Part shown: positions 41,278 through 50,520 of the stretch, one piece after another
Position numbering within the stretch: position 1 is the stretch's first letter
How the letters are laid out: each line of letters begins with the position of its first letter
Origin: Pelomonas sp. Root1444
GTDB lineage: Bacteria; Pseudomonadota; Gammaproteobacteria; Burkholderiales; Burkholderiaceae_C
Assembly (NCBI RefSeq): GCF_001426885.1
Contig: NZ_LMFP01000001.1
Location: forward strand, 549,812 to 613,811
DNA: 64,000 nt
Direction of reading: 5' to 3'
Translations under genes and position numbers: made by a program
The notes under the pieces: generated by a model
Database searches by the model: none
The model's input: the letters and a program-made list of their open reading frames with translations, nothing else
What the model was told of the DNA's origin: nothing

Positions 41278-42558
41278 ATGCTGCCTGAGGGATGGCGATC
41301 CAGCACGATCGGCGCTGAAACGAGGATCCTGTCAGGCGGCACGCCCAGCAAGGAGAACATCAGCTTCTGGGGTGGCAAGTTCCCCTGGGTTTCGGCGCGA
41401 GACATGAAGACTATGTACTTGCGGTCGACCCTGCTTGGACTTACGGATGCCGGACGGGCTGCCTCGGCCGTTGCGCCAGCGAACGCCGTGCTCGTGCTGA
41501 CCCGGGGCATGACATTGTTGAAAGACCTTCCCGTTTGCTTCATCCAAGAGGAGATGGCATTCAATCAGGACATTAAGGCCCTGCTCCCGAAGGGTACGTT
41601 GAACGCCCGATTCCTCGCGTATCAACTACTCGCCCGGAAGAACGAGATTCTTGACCTCGTAGACACCGCGGGCCATGGCACCGGTCGCCTTGATACCGAG
41701 TTGCTGAAAGACGTTGCATTGACCGTGCCGCCAGCCGATGAGCAGACACGCATTGCCGACGCGCTGTCCACATGGGATAAGGCAATCTCCAAGGCGGAGC
41801 AGCTTCTCGCGAACCGACGAGTGCAATGGCAAGGTTTGCTTGCACGTTGTTTGCACCTTCCAGCCGCCAATCCCGACGCACGAGGGTTGGCCGACAACGG
41901 GGGCTTCCCGCCCTCGGTACAGCCCGGAATCCCGAACCTGCCTCCCGCGCCGGCAGGGTGGTGTCGCACACCGCTTGGTCGCCATCTGACCGAGGTGCGC
42001 CGGCCCGCACCACTGACCCAGGATGAGACCTATCGTCTTGTGACAGTCAAGCGTTCGCGCGGTGGCGTCGAGTTGCGTGAGACCCTGGCCGGCCGCGAGA
42101 TCAAGACACCAACGCAGTTCTATGTCCGCACCGGCGACTTCCTGATTTCTAAGCGGCAGATCGTGCATGGCGCTTGTGGCATCGTGCCTGCCGAATTGGA
42201 CGGAGCGGTCGTCTCCAACGAGTACGCGGTGCTCAACAGCGACGGGCAGATCGATCTGCGCTTCCTGCGCTACCTATCCGAGTCGCGCTACTTCCAGCAG
42301 ACCTGCTTTCACTCGAGCATCGGTGTGCACGTCGAGAAGATGATCTTCAAGACTGAGCGCTGGCTGAAGTGGCCGTTCAACATTCCACCGCTGCCCGTCC
42401 AACTGCGCATCGTGGAGGTGCTGGACATCGCGAGGCGAGAAGTGGAACTCATCGCTGCGCAGATCGAGCGGCTCAAGCAAGAGAAGACCGCGCTTATGGC
42501 CGACCTGCTTACCGGCAAGCGCCGCGTCCGTGTTCCTGCCGCCGAGACCACGCCATGA
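41278..42558 (+). CDS. hsdS: Type I restriction-modification specificity subunit (second, full-size)
   Basis: DNA-recognition subunit with two target-recognition domains. Each repeat ends in a conserved spacer (LTVPPADEQTRIADALSTWDKAI; NIPPLPVQLRIVEVLDIARREV). I prefer ATG 41278 (MLPEGWRSSTIG, 426 aa) with a GAAGG site; an in-frame GTG at 41191 would add 29 residues that do not look like HsdS. The spacing to hsdM would then be about 116 bp. It overlaps hsdR by ATGA. The recognised sequence cannot be predicted from here. Confidence 0.9.
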   Translation: MLPEGWRSSTIGAETRILSGGTPSKENISFWGGKFPWVSARDMKTMYLRSTLLGLTDAGRAASAVAPANAVLVLTRGMTLLKDLPVCFIQEEMAFNQDIKALLPKGTLNARFLAYQLLARKNEILDLVDTAGHGTGRLDTELLKDVALTVPPADEQTRIADALSTWDKAISKAEQLLANRRVQWQGLLARCLHLPAANPDARGLADNGGFPPSVQPGIPNLPPAPAGWCRTPLGRHLTEVRRPAPLTQDETYRLVTVKRSRGGVELRETLAGREIKTPTQFYVRTGDFLISKRQIVHGACGIVPAELDGAVVSNEYAVLNSDGQIDLRFLRYLSESRYFQQTCFHSSIGVHVEKMIFKTERWLKWPFNIPPLPVQLRIVEVLDIARREVELIAAQIERLKQEKTALMADLLTGKRRVRVPAAETTP

Positions 42559-45500
42559 CCGTCGCCGTCCCCAACTCGAAGGAGCAGTACGCCACACACC
42601 TTCCGGCGCTGCATCTGCTGTGCAACCTAGGTTGGAACTTCCTGACCACGGCCCAGGCGCTGGCACTGCGCGGCGGCACACGCGAGGTCATCCTGAGGTC
42701 GCGCCTGGTCGAGGTGCTACAGACCCGCCTCTACGAGTACAAGGGCCAGTGGTACCCGCTGTCTAGCAGCGGCATCGAGCAGGTCGTGCGGGAGTTGTCT
42801 GCCCTCAGCTTGGCTGAAGGGCTGCTGCCGGCCAACGAGCGGCTCTACAGCAAGCTGGCCTTAGGCATCACGGTCACGGAGTTCATGCCGGATGGCAAGA
42901 AGCACCAACCGACCATCGCAGTGATCGACTGGACGAGTGCTTCGGCGAACCGCTGGGACGTTACCGAGGAACTGGAGGTCTTGTCTGCGCAAGGCACACA
43001 CCACCGGACGCCAGACGTGGTGGCCTACGTGAACGGTATCCCGTTGGTGGTGATCGAGGCCAAGCGTCCGGAGTCGGGCGGCGGCAGCCACCCCTCCAAG
43101 GCCATGGTCCAGGAGGGCATCAGCCAGCACCTGCGCAACCAGCGGCCAGACGAGATCCCCAACCTCTTCGCGTACGCCCAACTGCTGCTGTCCATCAGCC
43201 AGACCGAGGGGCGCTACGGCACCACCCACACCGCCGCCAAGTTCTGGGCCAAATGGCGTGAGGAAGAGTTCGACGACGCTCACCTGCAGGCCGTCAAGAA
43301 CGCTCCGTTGTGTCCGGACGTCCGTGCCGCGTTGTTTGAAGGCAAGCCTGCATCACTCGCCACCTACTTCGACGCGCTCTGGAGCGCGCCGATGCAGGCC
43401 GCTGAGCAGGATCGGTTGCTGGTCAGTCTGCTGACGCCTTCACGCCTGTTGGAGTTTTTGAGGGGCTATGTGCTCTTCGACCGCAAGGTCGGCAAGATCG
43501 TCGCTCGCTATCAGCAATTCTTCGGCATCCGTGCCCTGCTGTCGCGCATCAGCCAGAAGAAGCCTGATTCTCAGGGCGGCGGCCGTGAGGGTGGTGTTGT
43601 CTGGCACACCACGGGCTCCGGCAAGAGCTTCACGATGGTGTTCTTGACCAAGGCACTGCTGCTGGTCGAGAGACTCAAGGAATGCCGGATCGTGGTGGTC
43701 ACCGACCGCGTGGATCTTGAAACCCAGCTCTCGCGCAACTTCATGACGGGCGGGGCCTTCGGCTCCAGCATTGCCACGCAGAAGGATGGCGAGCGCAGCC
43801 GCACCCTTTCCGGTCGCGACCTGGCTCAGCGCATCGGCAAGGGGACCGAGCGGATCACCTTCACGCTCGTCCACAAGTTCAACACGGCGTCCAAGTTGCC
43901 CGAGTGTCGCAATGACTCGCCGGACATGATCGTGCTGGTCGACGAAGGACACCGAAGCCATGGCGGCGAGACTCATGAGCGGATGAAGAAGGCCTTGCCG
44001 AAGGCGGCTTACATCGCCTTCACGGGCACGCCGCTGCTCAAGGACGAGAAGACCTCCAACAAGTTCGGCCCCATCGTCCATGCCTACACCATGCAACGCG
44101 CGGTGGAGGACGAAACCGTGGCGCCGCTGCTCTACGAAGAGCGTGTGCCGGAACTGGACATCAACGAGGAGGCTGTCAACCGCTGGTTCGACAAGATCAC
44201 CAGCAACCTCAGCGACGCGCAGCGCAGTGACCTGAAGCGCAAGTTCGCAAAGAAGGGTGCCATCTATGGCGCCGCCAACCGCATTGAGTTGATCGCGTGG
44301 GACATCGCGACCCACTTCAACGAGAACATCAAGAAGCTGGGTCTAGGTCTGAAGGGCCAAGTCGCGACTGACAGCAAGCTGGATGCGATCCGCTACAAGA
44401 AGGCGTTGGACGAGACAGGTCTGGTGACGAGCGCGATCGTGATCTCGGCACCCGACACCCGTGAAGGCAACTCGGAAGTCGACGAGGACACGCTGCCTGA
44501 AGTCCAGAAGTGGTGGAAGCAAGCCATGGCCACCTGTGGCAACGACCCCGAAGCCTATGAGAAGCAAGTCATCGGTGACTTTGGCACTGACGGAGCGCCG
44601 GATCTGCTGATCGTCGTGGACAAGTTGCTCACGGGCTTCGATGAGCCTCGCAACACGGTGCTGTACATCGATAAGCCGCTGAAGGGCCACAACCTGATGC
44701 AGGCGGTGGCGCGGGTGAACCGCCTGCATGATGCCAAGCGCTACGGCGTGCTGGTGGACTACCGCGGCATCCTGAAAGAGCTGGACACCGCCATTCGTGC
44801 CTATCAAGACCTCGAGTCACGCACGCAGGGCGGGTTCGACATCAAAGATCTGGAAGGGCTGTACCACCAGTTCAGCACCGAGTACAAGCGTCTGCCTGCG
44901 CTCCATGAGCAGCTGTGGTCGTTCTTCAAGTCGGTCACCAACAAGCTGGATCGCGAACAGTTCCGCCAGGTGCTCACCCCTCGCTTCGTGAAGGACGCCG
45001 ATGGCACCGAGTACGACGAGCGTCAGAAGCTGCGCGACGACTTCTATGACGCGCTCACGGCTTTTGGCCTGTGCCTCCAGACGGCACTGTCCTCGCGGAG
45101 CTTTTTCGAGGACAAGAGCTTTTCGGAGGATCTGATCACTCGCTACAAGAGTGATCTTCGCTTCTTCACCGAACTGCGCCAAACGGCTCGCCGAGATGCC
45201 ATGGAGACAGTGGACTACAGCGTCTACGAAGAGCAGATCCGCAAGCTGGTCGACAAGCAGGTCATCGGCACGGAGGTGCGAGAGCCTGACGGTGTGTATC
45301 TGGTCCACCAGCTGGGCCAGGAGAAGCCGGAGGATTGGTCGGAAGAGAAGACCCGCAATGAGACCGACATGATCCGGACCCGGCTGCGGAAGACCATCGA
45401 GCAAGAACTGGCTGAGGATCCGTACGCACAAAAGGTGTTCGGTGAGTTGCTTCGCCATGCGATCGCCGAGGCCGAGGCGATGTTCGACCACCCGCTGAAG

Positions 45501-45866
45501 CAATACGCCTTGTTCAAGTCGTTCGAGGAACAAGTGGCGTCGCGGGCAACGCCTGGTACGCCGGATGAACTGGCAGCCAACCCACATGCCAAAGCCTACT
45601 TTGGTGCCATGCGCTTGGTGCTGGGTGAAGACGGCTTTGCCGCTTTGGATTCCCAGGCCCTGGAGCGCTTGGTCCAGCAGTCCCTGGCCATCGACACCGT
45701 GGTCAGGGATGCAGTCGCTGAGAACTCGCTCAACCCACAGAACATCGAGGCAGCGATCCGCAAGGGGCTGCTGCCACTGCTGTTTGGCAGCCTGGGCCTG
45801 GACAACGCGAAGGAGGTGGTGGAACAAGTCATCCAGATCACTCGCATCGGCCTCAGCAAGGCGTGA
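42555..45866 (+). CDS. hsdR: Type I restriction enzyme motor/nuclease subunit
   Basis: Endonuclease and translocase, 1103 aa from ATG 42555. The N-terminal PD-(D/E)xK nuclease region has TPDVVAYVNGIPLVVIEAKRP. Helicase motifs follow: Walker A (TTGSGKSFTM), DEGH box (VDEGHRSHGG), motif III FTGTPLL and motif VI (QAVARVNR). A C-terminal helical region of ~350 residues is expected for HsdR. All key motifs look intact, so restriction should be active. Confidence 0.95.
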   Translation: MTVAVPNSKEQYATHLPALHLLCNLGWNFLTTAQALALRGGTREVILRSRLVEVLQTRLYEYKGQWYPLSSSGIEQVVRELSALSLAEGLLPANERLYSKLALGITVTEFMPDGKKHQPTIAVIDWTSASANRWDVTEELEVLSAQGTHHRTPDVVAYVNGIPLVVIEAKRPESGGGSHPSKAMVQEGISQHLRNQRPDEIPNLFAYAQLLLSISQTEGRYGTTHTAAKFWAKWREEEFDDAHLQAVKNAPLCPDVRAALFEGKPASLATYFDALWSAPMQAAEQDRLLVSLLTPSRLLEFLRGYVLFDRKVGKIVARYQQFFGIRALLSRISQKKPDSQGGGREGGVVWHTTGSGKSFTMVFLTKALLLVERLKECRIVVVTDRVDLETQLSRNFMTGGAFGSSIATQKDGERSRTLSGRDLAQRIGKGTERITFTLVHKFNTASKLPECRNDSPDMIVLVDEGHRSHGGETHERMKKALPKAAYIAFTGTPLLKDEKTSNKFGPIVHAYTMQRAVEDETVAPLLYEERVPELDINEEAVNRWFDKITSNLSDAQRSDLKRKFAKKGAIYGAANRIELIAWDIATHFNENIKKLGLGLKGQVATDSKLDAIRYKKALDETGLVTSAIVISAPDTREGNSEVDEDTLPEVQKWWKQAMATCGNDPEAYEKQVIGDFGTDGAPDLLIVVDKLLTGFDEPRNTVLYIDKPLKGHNLMQAVARVNRLHDAKRYGVLVDYRGILKELDTAIRAYQDLESRTQGGFDIKDLEGLYHQFSTEYKRLPALHEQLWSFFKSVTNKLDREQFRQVLTPRFVKDADGTEYDERQKLRDDFYDALTAFGLCLQTALSSRSFFEDKSFSEDLITRYKSDLRFFTELRQTARRDAMETVDYSVYEEQIRKLVDKQVIGTEVREPDGVYLVHQLGQEKPEDWSEEKTRNETDMIRTRLRKTIEQELAEDPYAQKVFGELLRHAIAEAEAMFDHPLKQYALFKSFEEQVASRATPGTPDELAANPHAKAYFGAMRLVLGEDGFAALDSQALERLVQQSLAIDTVVRDAVAENSLNPQNIEAAIRKGLLPLLFGSLGLDNAKEVVEQVIQITRIGLSKA

Positions 45867-46618
45867 TCATGGAAGTGTTAGATCTTGATGGTCAGCACCG
45901 TGTGGCGTATGGTGATGAGCAGATTGCGTTCACGTTGCGCCGGCAATCCACACGCGTCGTTTCGCGGGTAGCGATCCACGTTGAGCCAGATGGACGCGTG
46001 CAGGTCGACGCGCCACCGGCAACACCGCTTGCCGATGTTCTGGCGGCTGTGCGCAAGCGCTCGCGCTGGATCAGTCAGCATGTCGCTGCTGCCAAGGCAC
46101 GGATGGCGCATGTGCTGCCGCGCCAGTATGTGAGTGGAGAGTCCATCCACTACCTTGGCAAGCGGTATCGGCTCAAGGTTGTGGTTGAACCGGCGAGCGC
46201 TGCCGAGGCAAAGTTGCGTGGGGCGTTTGTGGTGGTGAATGTGCCCCGCCACGACGTCGATCAGATCAGGGCATGTATCGACACTTGGTACCGTGATCGG
46301 GCCCGCGAGGTCTTCGCGACACGCCTCGAGGTCGTTTCCGAGCCGTTGAGGTGGATTCTCCAACTGCCGTCGTTTCGCTTGCAGTTCATGACCCGCCAAT
46401 GGGGCAGCTGCTCCCCATCAGGCCGACTGACTCTCAACCCTTGGCTGGTGGCTGCACCGCGCGAGGCCATCGACTACGTGTTGCTGCACGAGCTTTGCCA
46501 TCTGAAGCATCACAACCACAGCCGTGCCTTCTACCAAGCCTTGGCGAGACATCTTCCCAATTGGGAGCGGATCAAATTGCGGCTGGATGAGCAGGCAGAG
46601 ATATTCCTGCGTCGGTGA
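45863..46618 (+). CDS. YgjP-like (M48/DUF45) zinc metallopeptidase
   Basis: 251-aa metallopeptidase with the YgjP motifs RQWGSCSPSGRLTLN and zinc site HELCHLKHHNHS (HExxH plus downstream His). It begins at GTG 45863, overlapping the hsdR stop, or at ATG 45869. It is translationally coupled to hsdR. Such genes are often found with type I RM loci, perhaps to control HsdR; the substrate is unknown. Confidence 0.87.
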   Translation: MIMEVLDLDGQHRVAYGDEQIAFTLRRQSTRVVSRVAIHVEPDGRVQVDAPPATPLADVLAAVRKRSRWISQHVAAAKARMAHVLPRQYVSGESIHYLGKRYRLKVVVEPASAAEAKLRGAFVVVNVPRHDVDQIRACIDTWYRDRAREVFATRLEVVSEPLRWILQLPSFRLQFMTRQWGSCSPSGRLTLNPWLVAAPREAIDYVLLHELCHLKHHNHSRAFYQALARHLPNWERIKLRLDEQAEIFLRR

Positions 46619-46762
46619 ACTTCAGAGCTGGTCCGTTGCTCAGGATGGGTTGTAGTCCATGCCGCCGCGCAGTTCGTCGCAGCTGGCCCAGAGCTTGGAA
46701 TTGAGGTCGGATTTCTTGATCGGCATTTGGTCGGACTGATTCGGATCCAGACTTTTGTGTCG

Positions 46763-47146
46763 TTAGGCTCTGCCCACAGTGTTGCTTAGGTGGGTGAGTG
46801 CATCGTAGATGCGCCAGGCTTGATCCAGTTTTTCCTCTGGCGATAGACGCTCCCGTCGAACTTTGGCTTGCCGCAGAGCTTCGGCGAATGCCACCGTGAA
46901 GCGGTCTCTATCTATGCGGAGCGGCGCGGCACGCAAACCTGTCAACAGGAATCGCACATCGACGCCGATTGACTCCATTGCAACGAGGGTCTCGGCTGCT
47001 GGCGAGCTTCGACCACTTTCGTACTGAATGACGCTCAGCCTCGAGCAGTTGACTGCGGCCGCGAGCCCCTGCTGCGTGAGGCCGAGGCGCGCCCGCTCGT
47101 CGACCAGACGCGCGCCAATGTCCCGTCGGATCTCAGCATTTCTCAT
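46763..47146 (-). CDS. XRE family transcriptional regulator
   Basis: 127-aa DNA-binding protein. The helix-turn-helix is at about residues 10-65 (LTQQGLAAAVNCSRLSVIQYESG). The C-terminal part is helical. It is divergent from the TniQ gene; the intergenic DNA contains an AT-rich stretch (47157-47200) with a gagta/tactc inverted pair that may be its operator. It may regulate the transposon's TniQ gene or cargo. A 140-bp gap towards the metallopeptidase gene holds nothing I can identify. Confidence 0.82.
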   Translation of the reverse strand: MRNAEIRRDIGARLVDERARLGLTQQGLAAAVNCSRLSVIQYESGRSSPAAETLVAMESIGVDVRFLLTGLRAAPLRIDRDRFTVAFAEALRQAKVRRERLSPEEKLDQAWRIYDALTHLSNTVGRA

Positions 47147-47308
47147 TCAACAGGTAAAGAGTAATTTACAAATATAGGTATATAAATATAAACTACTCGC
47201 AGAATGCCGATGGCGGCGCTAGGAGTCGTGCACCAGTGGCCTGGAACAACTGCGCGGCTCCGCCACCAGGCTTGCGCAGAGTGAGCAGGTCAGCCCAGGA
47301 GGTGAGCC

Positions 47309-48301
47309 GTGATCCACGCGGAATTGATGCCAGATGAGCTAGCCCTGGGACTTCTGGGGCGACTGAGATCCTTGAATGGGTGGCAAGGCCACCAAAGGGG
47401 CATGGCAACTAGCCAGTTGCGCGATTCACTTGACGCTGAGGGCCTCGCCACCGAAGGTCTTAGCAATGCCGACTTGCTGGCGCTCGCGGCGGGAATCCCA
47501 ACAGCTCAGTTCGTGCGCTTCCACACACTGTTGCCATTCAGGTTCGTTGCCTCTGACTTCGGTGCGCACGTTCCCTATGGATCGCCATGCAGCGCAGGCA
47601 CAGAGCAGGTCTACGGGCTTGCGTTGCCAACGGGGCGGCTCTTTGCATGCCGGGCATGCGCGTCCGAGGATGTTGGCCGCTGGGGGTTCAGTTGGTATCG
47701 ACGCTCACACCAAGTTCCCGGTCTGGAATGGTGCGAGAGGCATCGGATGACACTTTCGTGGATTGACGATGGAGATCCGAGCGGCGAGTTGCCGCACACT
47801 TGGTTTGAGCGGGGGGGAGTTCGCGAAATCTCCGTCAGGACTTTTGCCCTGCAATGCCAGAAAGGCGCCCTGCGACGCTATCTCTCAGTTTGCAGCGCAC
47901 TCCTGGACAGGGCAGCGCCCGCCGACTCCAGGGCTCTGAACCGCAAGCTGATGGCGCGTGCCAGCGCGCTGGGCATGGGCGTCGACTCTGAAAAGCACGA
48001 ATGCAAGCTCAAGACGGCGATATCAGCGTTTGCCGACCAGCATTGGCTGTCTGCGCACTTTCCGGATATCCAGAAGGGCGAGCGTCTTGCAGAGACGAGG
48101 CTGGGGCGCTTGCTGCGTGATCCAAGAGCCGTCGCGCAGGGCGCCGACTACGGCTTGGTCATTTCCTTGCTTTACGACGACGTAGATGAGGCAATGGACC
48201 TGCTGTTCGGGATTCGGAAGCGCGTCGGCGTGTCGATGAGTGCTGCGCGGCCAGATGCGTCGCGCCAACCCGCTCAAGGTGAATTGGTCATGACCAGCTG
48301 A
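47309..48301 (+). CDS. TniQ family transposition protein (short)
   Basis: Target-selection protein of 330 aa. It has the TniQ opening (ELALGLLGRLRSLNGW), the FHTLLPFRF motif and a zinc finger Cys114-x2-Cys117...Cys142-x2-His145 (FACRACAS; WCERH). It starts at GTG 47309 with a perfect AGGAGGTGA site. It lacks the long C-terminal DNA-binding part of TnsD. In Tn7-like elements a second TniQ protein can direct insertion to another kind of target. Its 3' end overlaps the convergent tnsD-like gene by 28 bp. Confidence 0.83.
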   Translation: MIHAELMPDELALGLLGRLRSLNGWQGHQRGMATSQLRDSLDAEGLATEGLSNADLLALAAGIPTAQFVRFHTLLPFRFVASDFGAHVPYGSPCSAGTEQVYGLALPTGRLFACRACASEDVGRWGFSWYRRSHQVPGLEWCERHRMTLSWIDDGDPSGELPHTWFERGGVREISVRTFALQCQKGALRRYLSVCSALLDRAAPADSRALNRKLMARASALGMGVDSEKHECKLKTAISAFADQHWLSAHFPDIQKGERLAETRLGRLLRDPRAVAQGADYGLVISLLYDDVDEAMDLLFGIRKRVGVSMSAARPDASRQPAQGELVMTS

Positions 48302-50049
48302 TGCCCTTCGTCCGTACGACGCCGGCGTGTGGCTTGCTTCAGTGCGGCTCCGGTGAGCGGCATGCGATCTAGCTTGCTGAGCAGGGGTTTCAAATCAGGC
48401 ACTGCCTGACACAACGCGCCAATCGTGACTCGCTTGGGCGCGGTCTTGGCTGCGATCAAGAGGCAGGCCCTGGCAACCTGGCCTGCGTAATCCCTATCTC
48501 GCGCGTCCCAGTCGACTCGGGAGTGGTTTGACCTCGGTGCAGGCGGTTGCTTCTTGGCTTGAACTTCGAGCCAGGCGCGATCATTGCGGTAAAGCCAGGC
48601 GAAAGTTGCAGGCGCCATTCGTCGGATGTCTGTATAGGTCGCATGCGGATTCCGGGCCGCTATTGCAGCCCAATCGGCGCGGGCCCGACGCATCGCCTGC
48701 GTGAACCGAGCCCCGCGCCAGGCGTCAGCAAGTCCAATCTCTGTCCTGAGAGTGTTGGTCACCGTTTGAATCGAGATGCCACACGACTCGGCGATGACCG
48801 CTTTGTCAACGCCACGACGAAGAGCTCGAATGACCTGCTTACGCACGTCCGGCTTCAAGAGTTTTGGGCGTCGGTCTACTCTGACCGCTGCTTGGGCCGC
48901 CCAGGCCATGGCCGTGCCAGTGGCAATGCCGACAAACGCCGCTGCTGCGGTGACCGACATCCCGGCATCGATCCGGTTTAGAAGCTCTGCTCTGCGGGCA
49001 TCTACCTTCGCCGAAGCCATGTTGGCGAGGTCGGGCGCGCTTGAGCCCCTTATGTGGTGTGGGACGGCAATCTTCGAGTCGGCACAGTAGGCGGCCCAGA
49101 AGGATTCCCATGTGCCGAACAGCGCTATCACCATTGCGAAATGTCGCAGTGGATGCGTACCCGTTCTAGGAGGACGCAGCAGACGGGCGAACTGCGCAAT
49201 CGCTTCTTCCGGGCAGCTCGGCAGTGCTGACAGCTCTGGGATTGCTCGAAGCGGGGCCACCGCAGTCGCAAGCGCTTCGCCAAAGGTGGCTGTGCATAGG
49301 CGGCCGATACTGGATATCAGTCCTTGCTCGGCGGCAGCACTGCGATACGTCGACGCCAACCGAACGTCGTCGAAGTGAAATCCGTTGGGAAGCGCCAGAA
49401 CCTGCTCACCGCAGGTGACAAGCTGTCGCCAAATCGGGTGTGCTGCCTCCGGCGGCCGTTCTGATACGGGCACCATTGACTTGAGATCCGGCAAATGCCA
49501 GAGGAATCGCCCGACCCCAGTAGCCTTAACCGTTGATCGAAGCAGCATCTGGTGGTGCCGTGGGCAGATCCAGGTGCTAGGAAGTTGGTGGACCAGCCTC
49601 CAATGCGGTGTGCCACCGACGGCTTGATCCTGGGCCATGCAGTCGGAGCACGCCTTGAGGGGGTGGTGGGCACGGAAGCGCGTCGCCAGCATCCCTAGCT
49701 GTCCCTTCAATGGGCCAATGCCCGCGCCACGCATGGCCGCGCAGGCATTGCGCGCGACACCCTCCGATCTATATGGAAGGTAGAACGGAAGCAGGGTTCG
49801 ATGCCGAATGACTGATTCGGCACTGCCAAGCGCGCCACCGGTCCGTTCCACAAACTTGTCCAGGCACGACGGCAGATCGTGGGCACTTCCCAGCTGCGCG
49901 TGACCAAAGAGGGCGCGGCACGTGTCGGATGCCAGTGCTCGGCAGCTGATCACGTGTTGTCGACTGGCGAGGCTGAACAACGTTTCGTCATCGCGCCATT
50001 CGTCGATGAATGGTGCGTCAAAGAGCGCGCGCGACGTGTGCTTGGTCAC
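48274..50049 (-). CDS. tnsD: TnsD-like target-site selection protein (TniQ plus DNA-binding C-terminus)
   Basis: 591-aa protein, the likely factor recognising glmS. The N-terminal TniQ domain has an RHRTLLPFYLPY motif and zinc ligands Cys134-x2-Cys137 and Cys162-x2-His165 (CSDC; CPRHH). The remainder (about 280-590) contains at least two helix-turn-helix-like segments (MSVTAAAAFVGIATGTAMAWA, about 379-400; AVIAESCGISIQTVTNTLR, about 422-440), as expected for TnsD. It is longer than Tn7 TnsD. The glmS function is inferred from the element's position. Confidence 0.82.
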   Translation of the reverse strand: MTKHTSRALFDAPFIDEWRDDETLFSLASRQHVISCRALASDTCRALFGHAQLGSAHDLPSCLDKFVERTGGALGSAESVIRHRTLLPFYLPYRSEGVARNACAAMRGAGIGPLKGQLGMLATRFRAHHPLKACSDCMAQDQAVGGTPHWRLVHQLPSTWICPRHHQMLLRSTVKATGVGRFLWHLPDLKSMVPVSERPPEAAHPIWRQLVTCGEQVLALPNGFHFDDVRLASTYRSAAAEQGLISSIGRLCTATFGEALATAVAPLRAIPELSALPSCPEEAIAQFARLLRPPRTGTHPLRHFAMVIALFGTWESFWAAYCADSKIAVPHHIRGSSAPDLANMASAKVDARRAELLNRIDAGMSVTAAAAFVGIATGTAMAWAAQAAVRVDRRPKLLKPDVRKQVIRALRRGVDKAVIAESCGISIQTVTNTLRTEIGLADAWRGARFTQAMRRARADWAAIAARNPHATYTDIRRMAPATFAWLYRNDRAWLEVQAKKQPPAPRSNHSRVDWDARDRDYAGQVARACLLIAAKTAPKRVTIGALCQAVPDLKPLLSKLDRMPLTGAALKQATRRRRTDEGHQLVMTNSP

Positions 50050-50166
50050 ATCGATCAGGCATCGATGAATACTGAAGACACGATTGCGAATACGGGTGGC
50101 GTATCAATAAGTGATTGATTCATAAGGATATTTTCTCAAATAGTTGTTGCCAGGCCTGAGCAATCT

Positions 50167-50520
50167 GTGCACAATCTTGAGCAAGAAGGTGCATGCGACA
50201 TCCTGTCGCACGAGTGGGCGGATGCCGGTGGCGCCGGGTCAGCTGAGGGCCAGATCCTTATGCAGCTTGTCGAAGCAGAACTGCAGATGAACATGGCAAG
50301 AGGGCCGAATGGGCCGGAGCCTGCCGCTCCTGGCCTATCCGCCGAACAACTCGCGTGGCGAAGATTCCGCGCTGAAGGCGTAAACGTTCGAGCCTGGGCC
50401 ATCGAGCGAGGCTTTCATCCTGGCCTTGTCTATTCGGTGCTCCGCGGCGAGCGCAAATGCGTGCGCGGGCAATCTCATCAAGTGGCGGTCGCATTGGGGC
50501 TGAAGCCCTCGGCCAGCTAA
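50167..50520 (+). CDS. BcepMu gp16-like DNA-binding regulator
   Basis: Up to 117 aa, matching phage BcepMu gp16-type proteins in its C-terminal half: FRAEGVNVRAWAIERGF, VYSVLRGE and RGQSHQVAVALGLK. Such proteins are short helix-turn-helix regulators of transposable phages. GTG 50167 is the longest start, but it overlaps a TGTGCACA palindrome; starts at 50275 or 50287 (ATG) would still keep the domain. It lies between divergent tnsD and tnsA, so it may control transposition genes. Its phage relatives hint at exchange between Mu-like phages and this element. Confidence 0.7.
   Translation: MHNLEQEGACDILSHEWADAGGAGSAEGQILMQLVEAELQMNMARGPNGPEPAAPGLSAEQLAWRRFRAEGVNVRAWAIERGFHPGLVYSVLRGERKCVRGQSHQVAVALGLKPSAS

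Noticed and set aside
44343-45827. Minus-strand open frames opposite hsdR
   Set aside because: They are mirror images of codon bias in hsdR and lack starts with ribosome-binding sites or domains.
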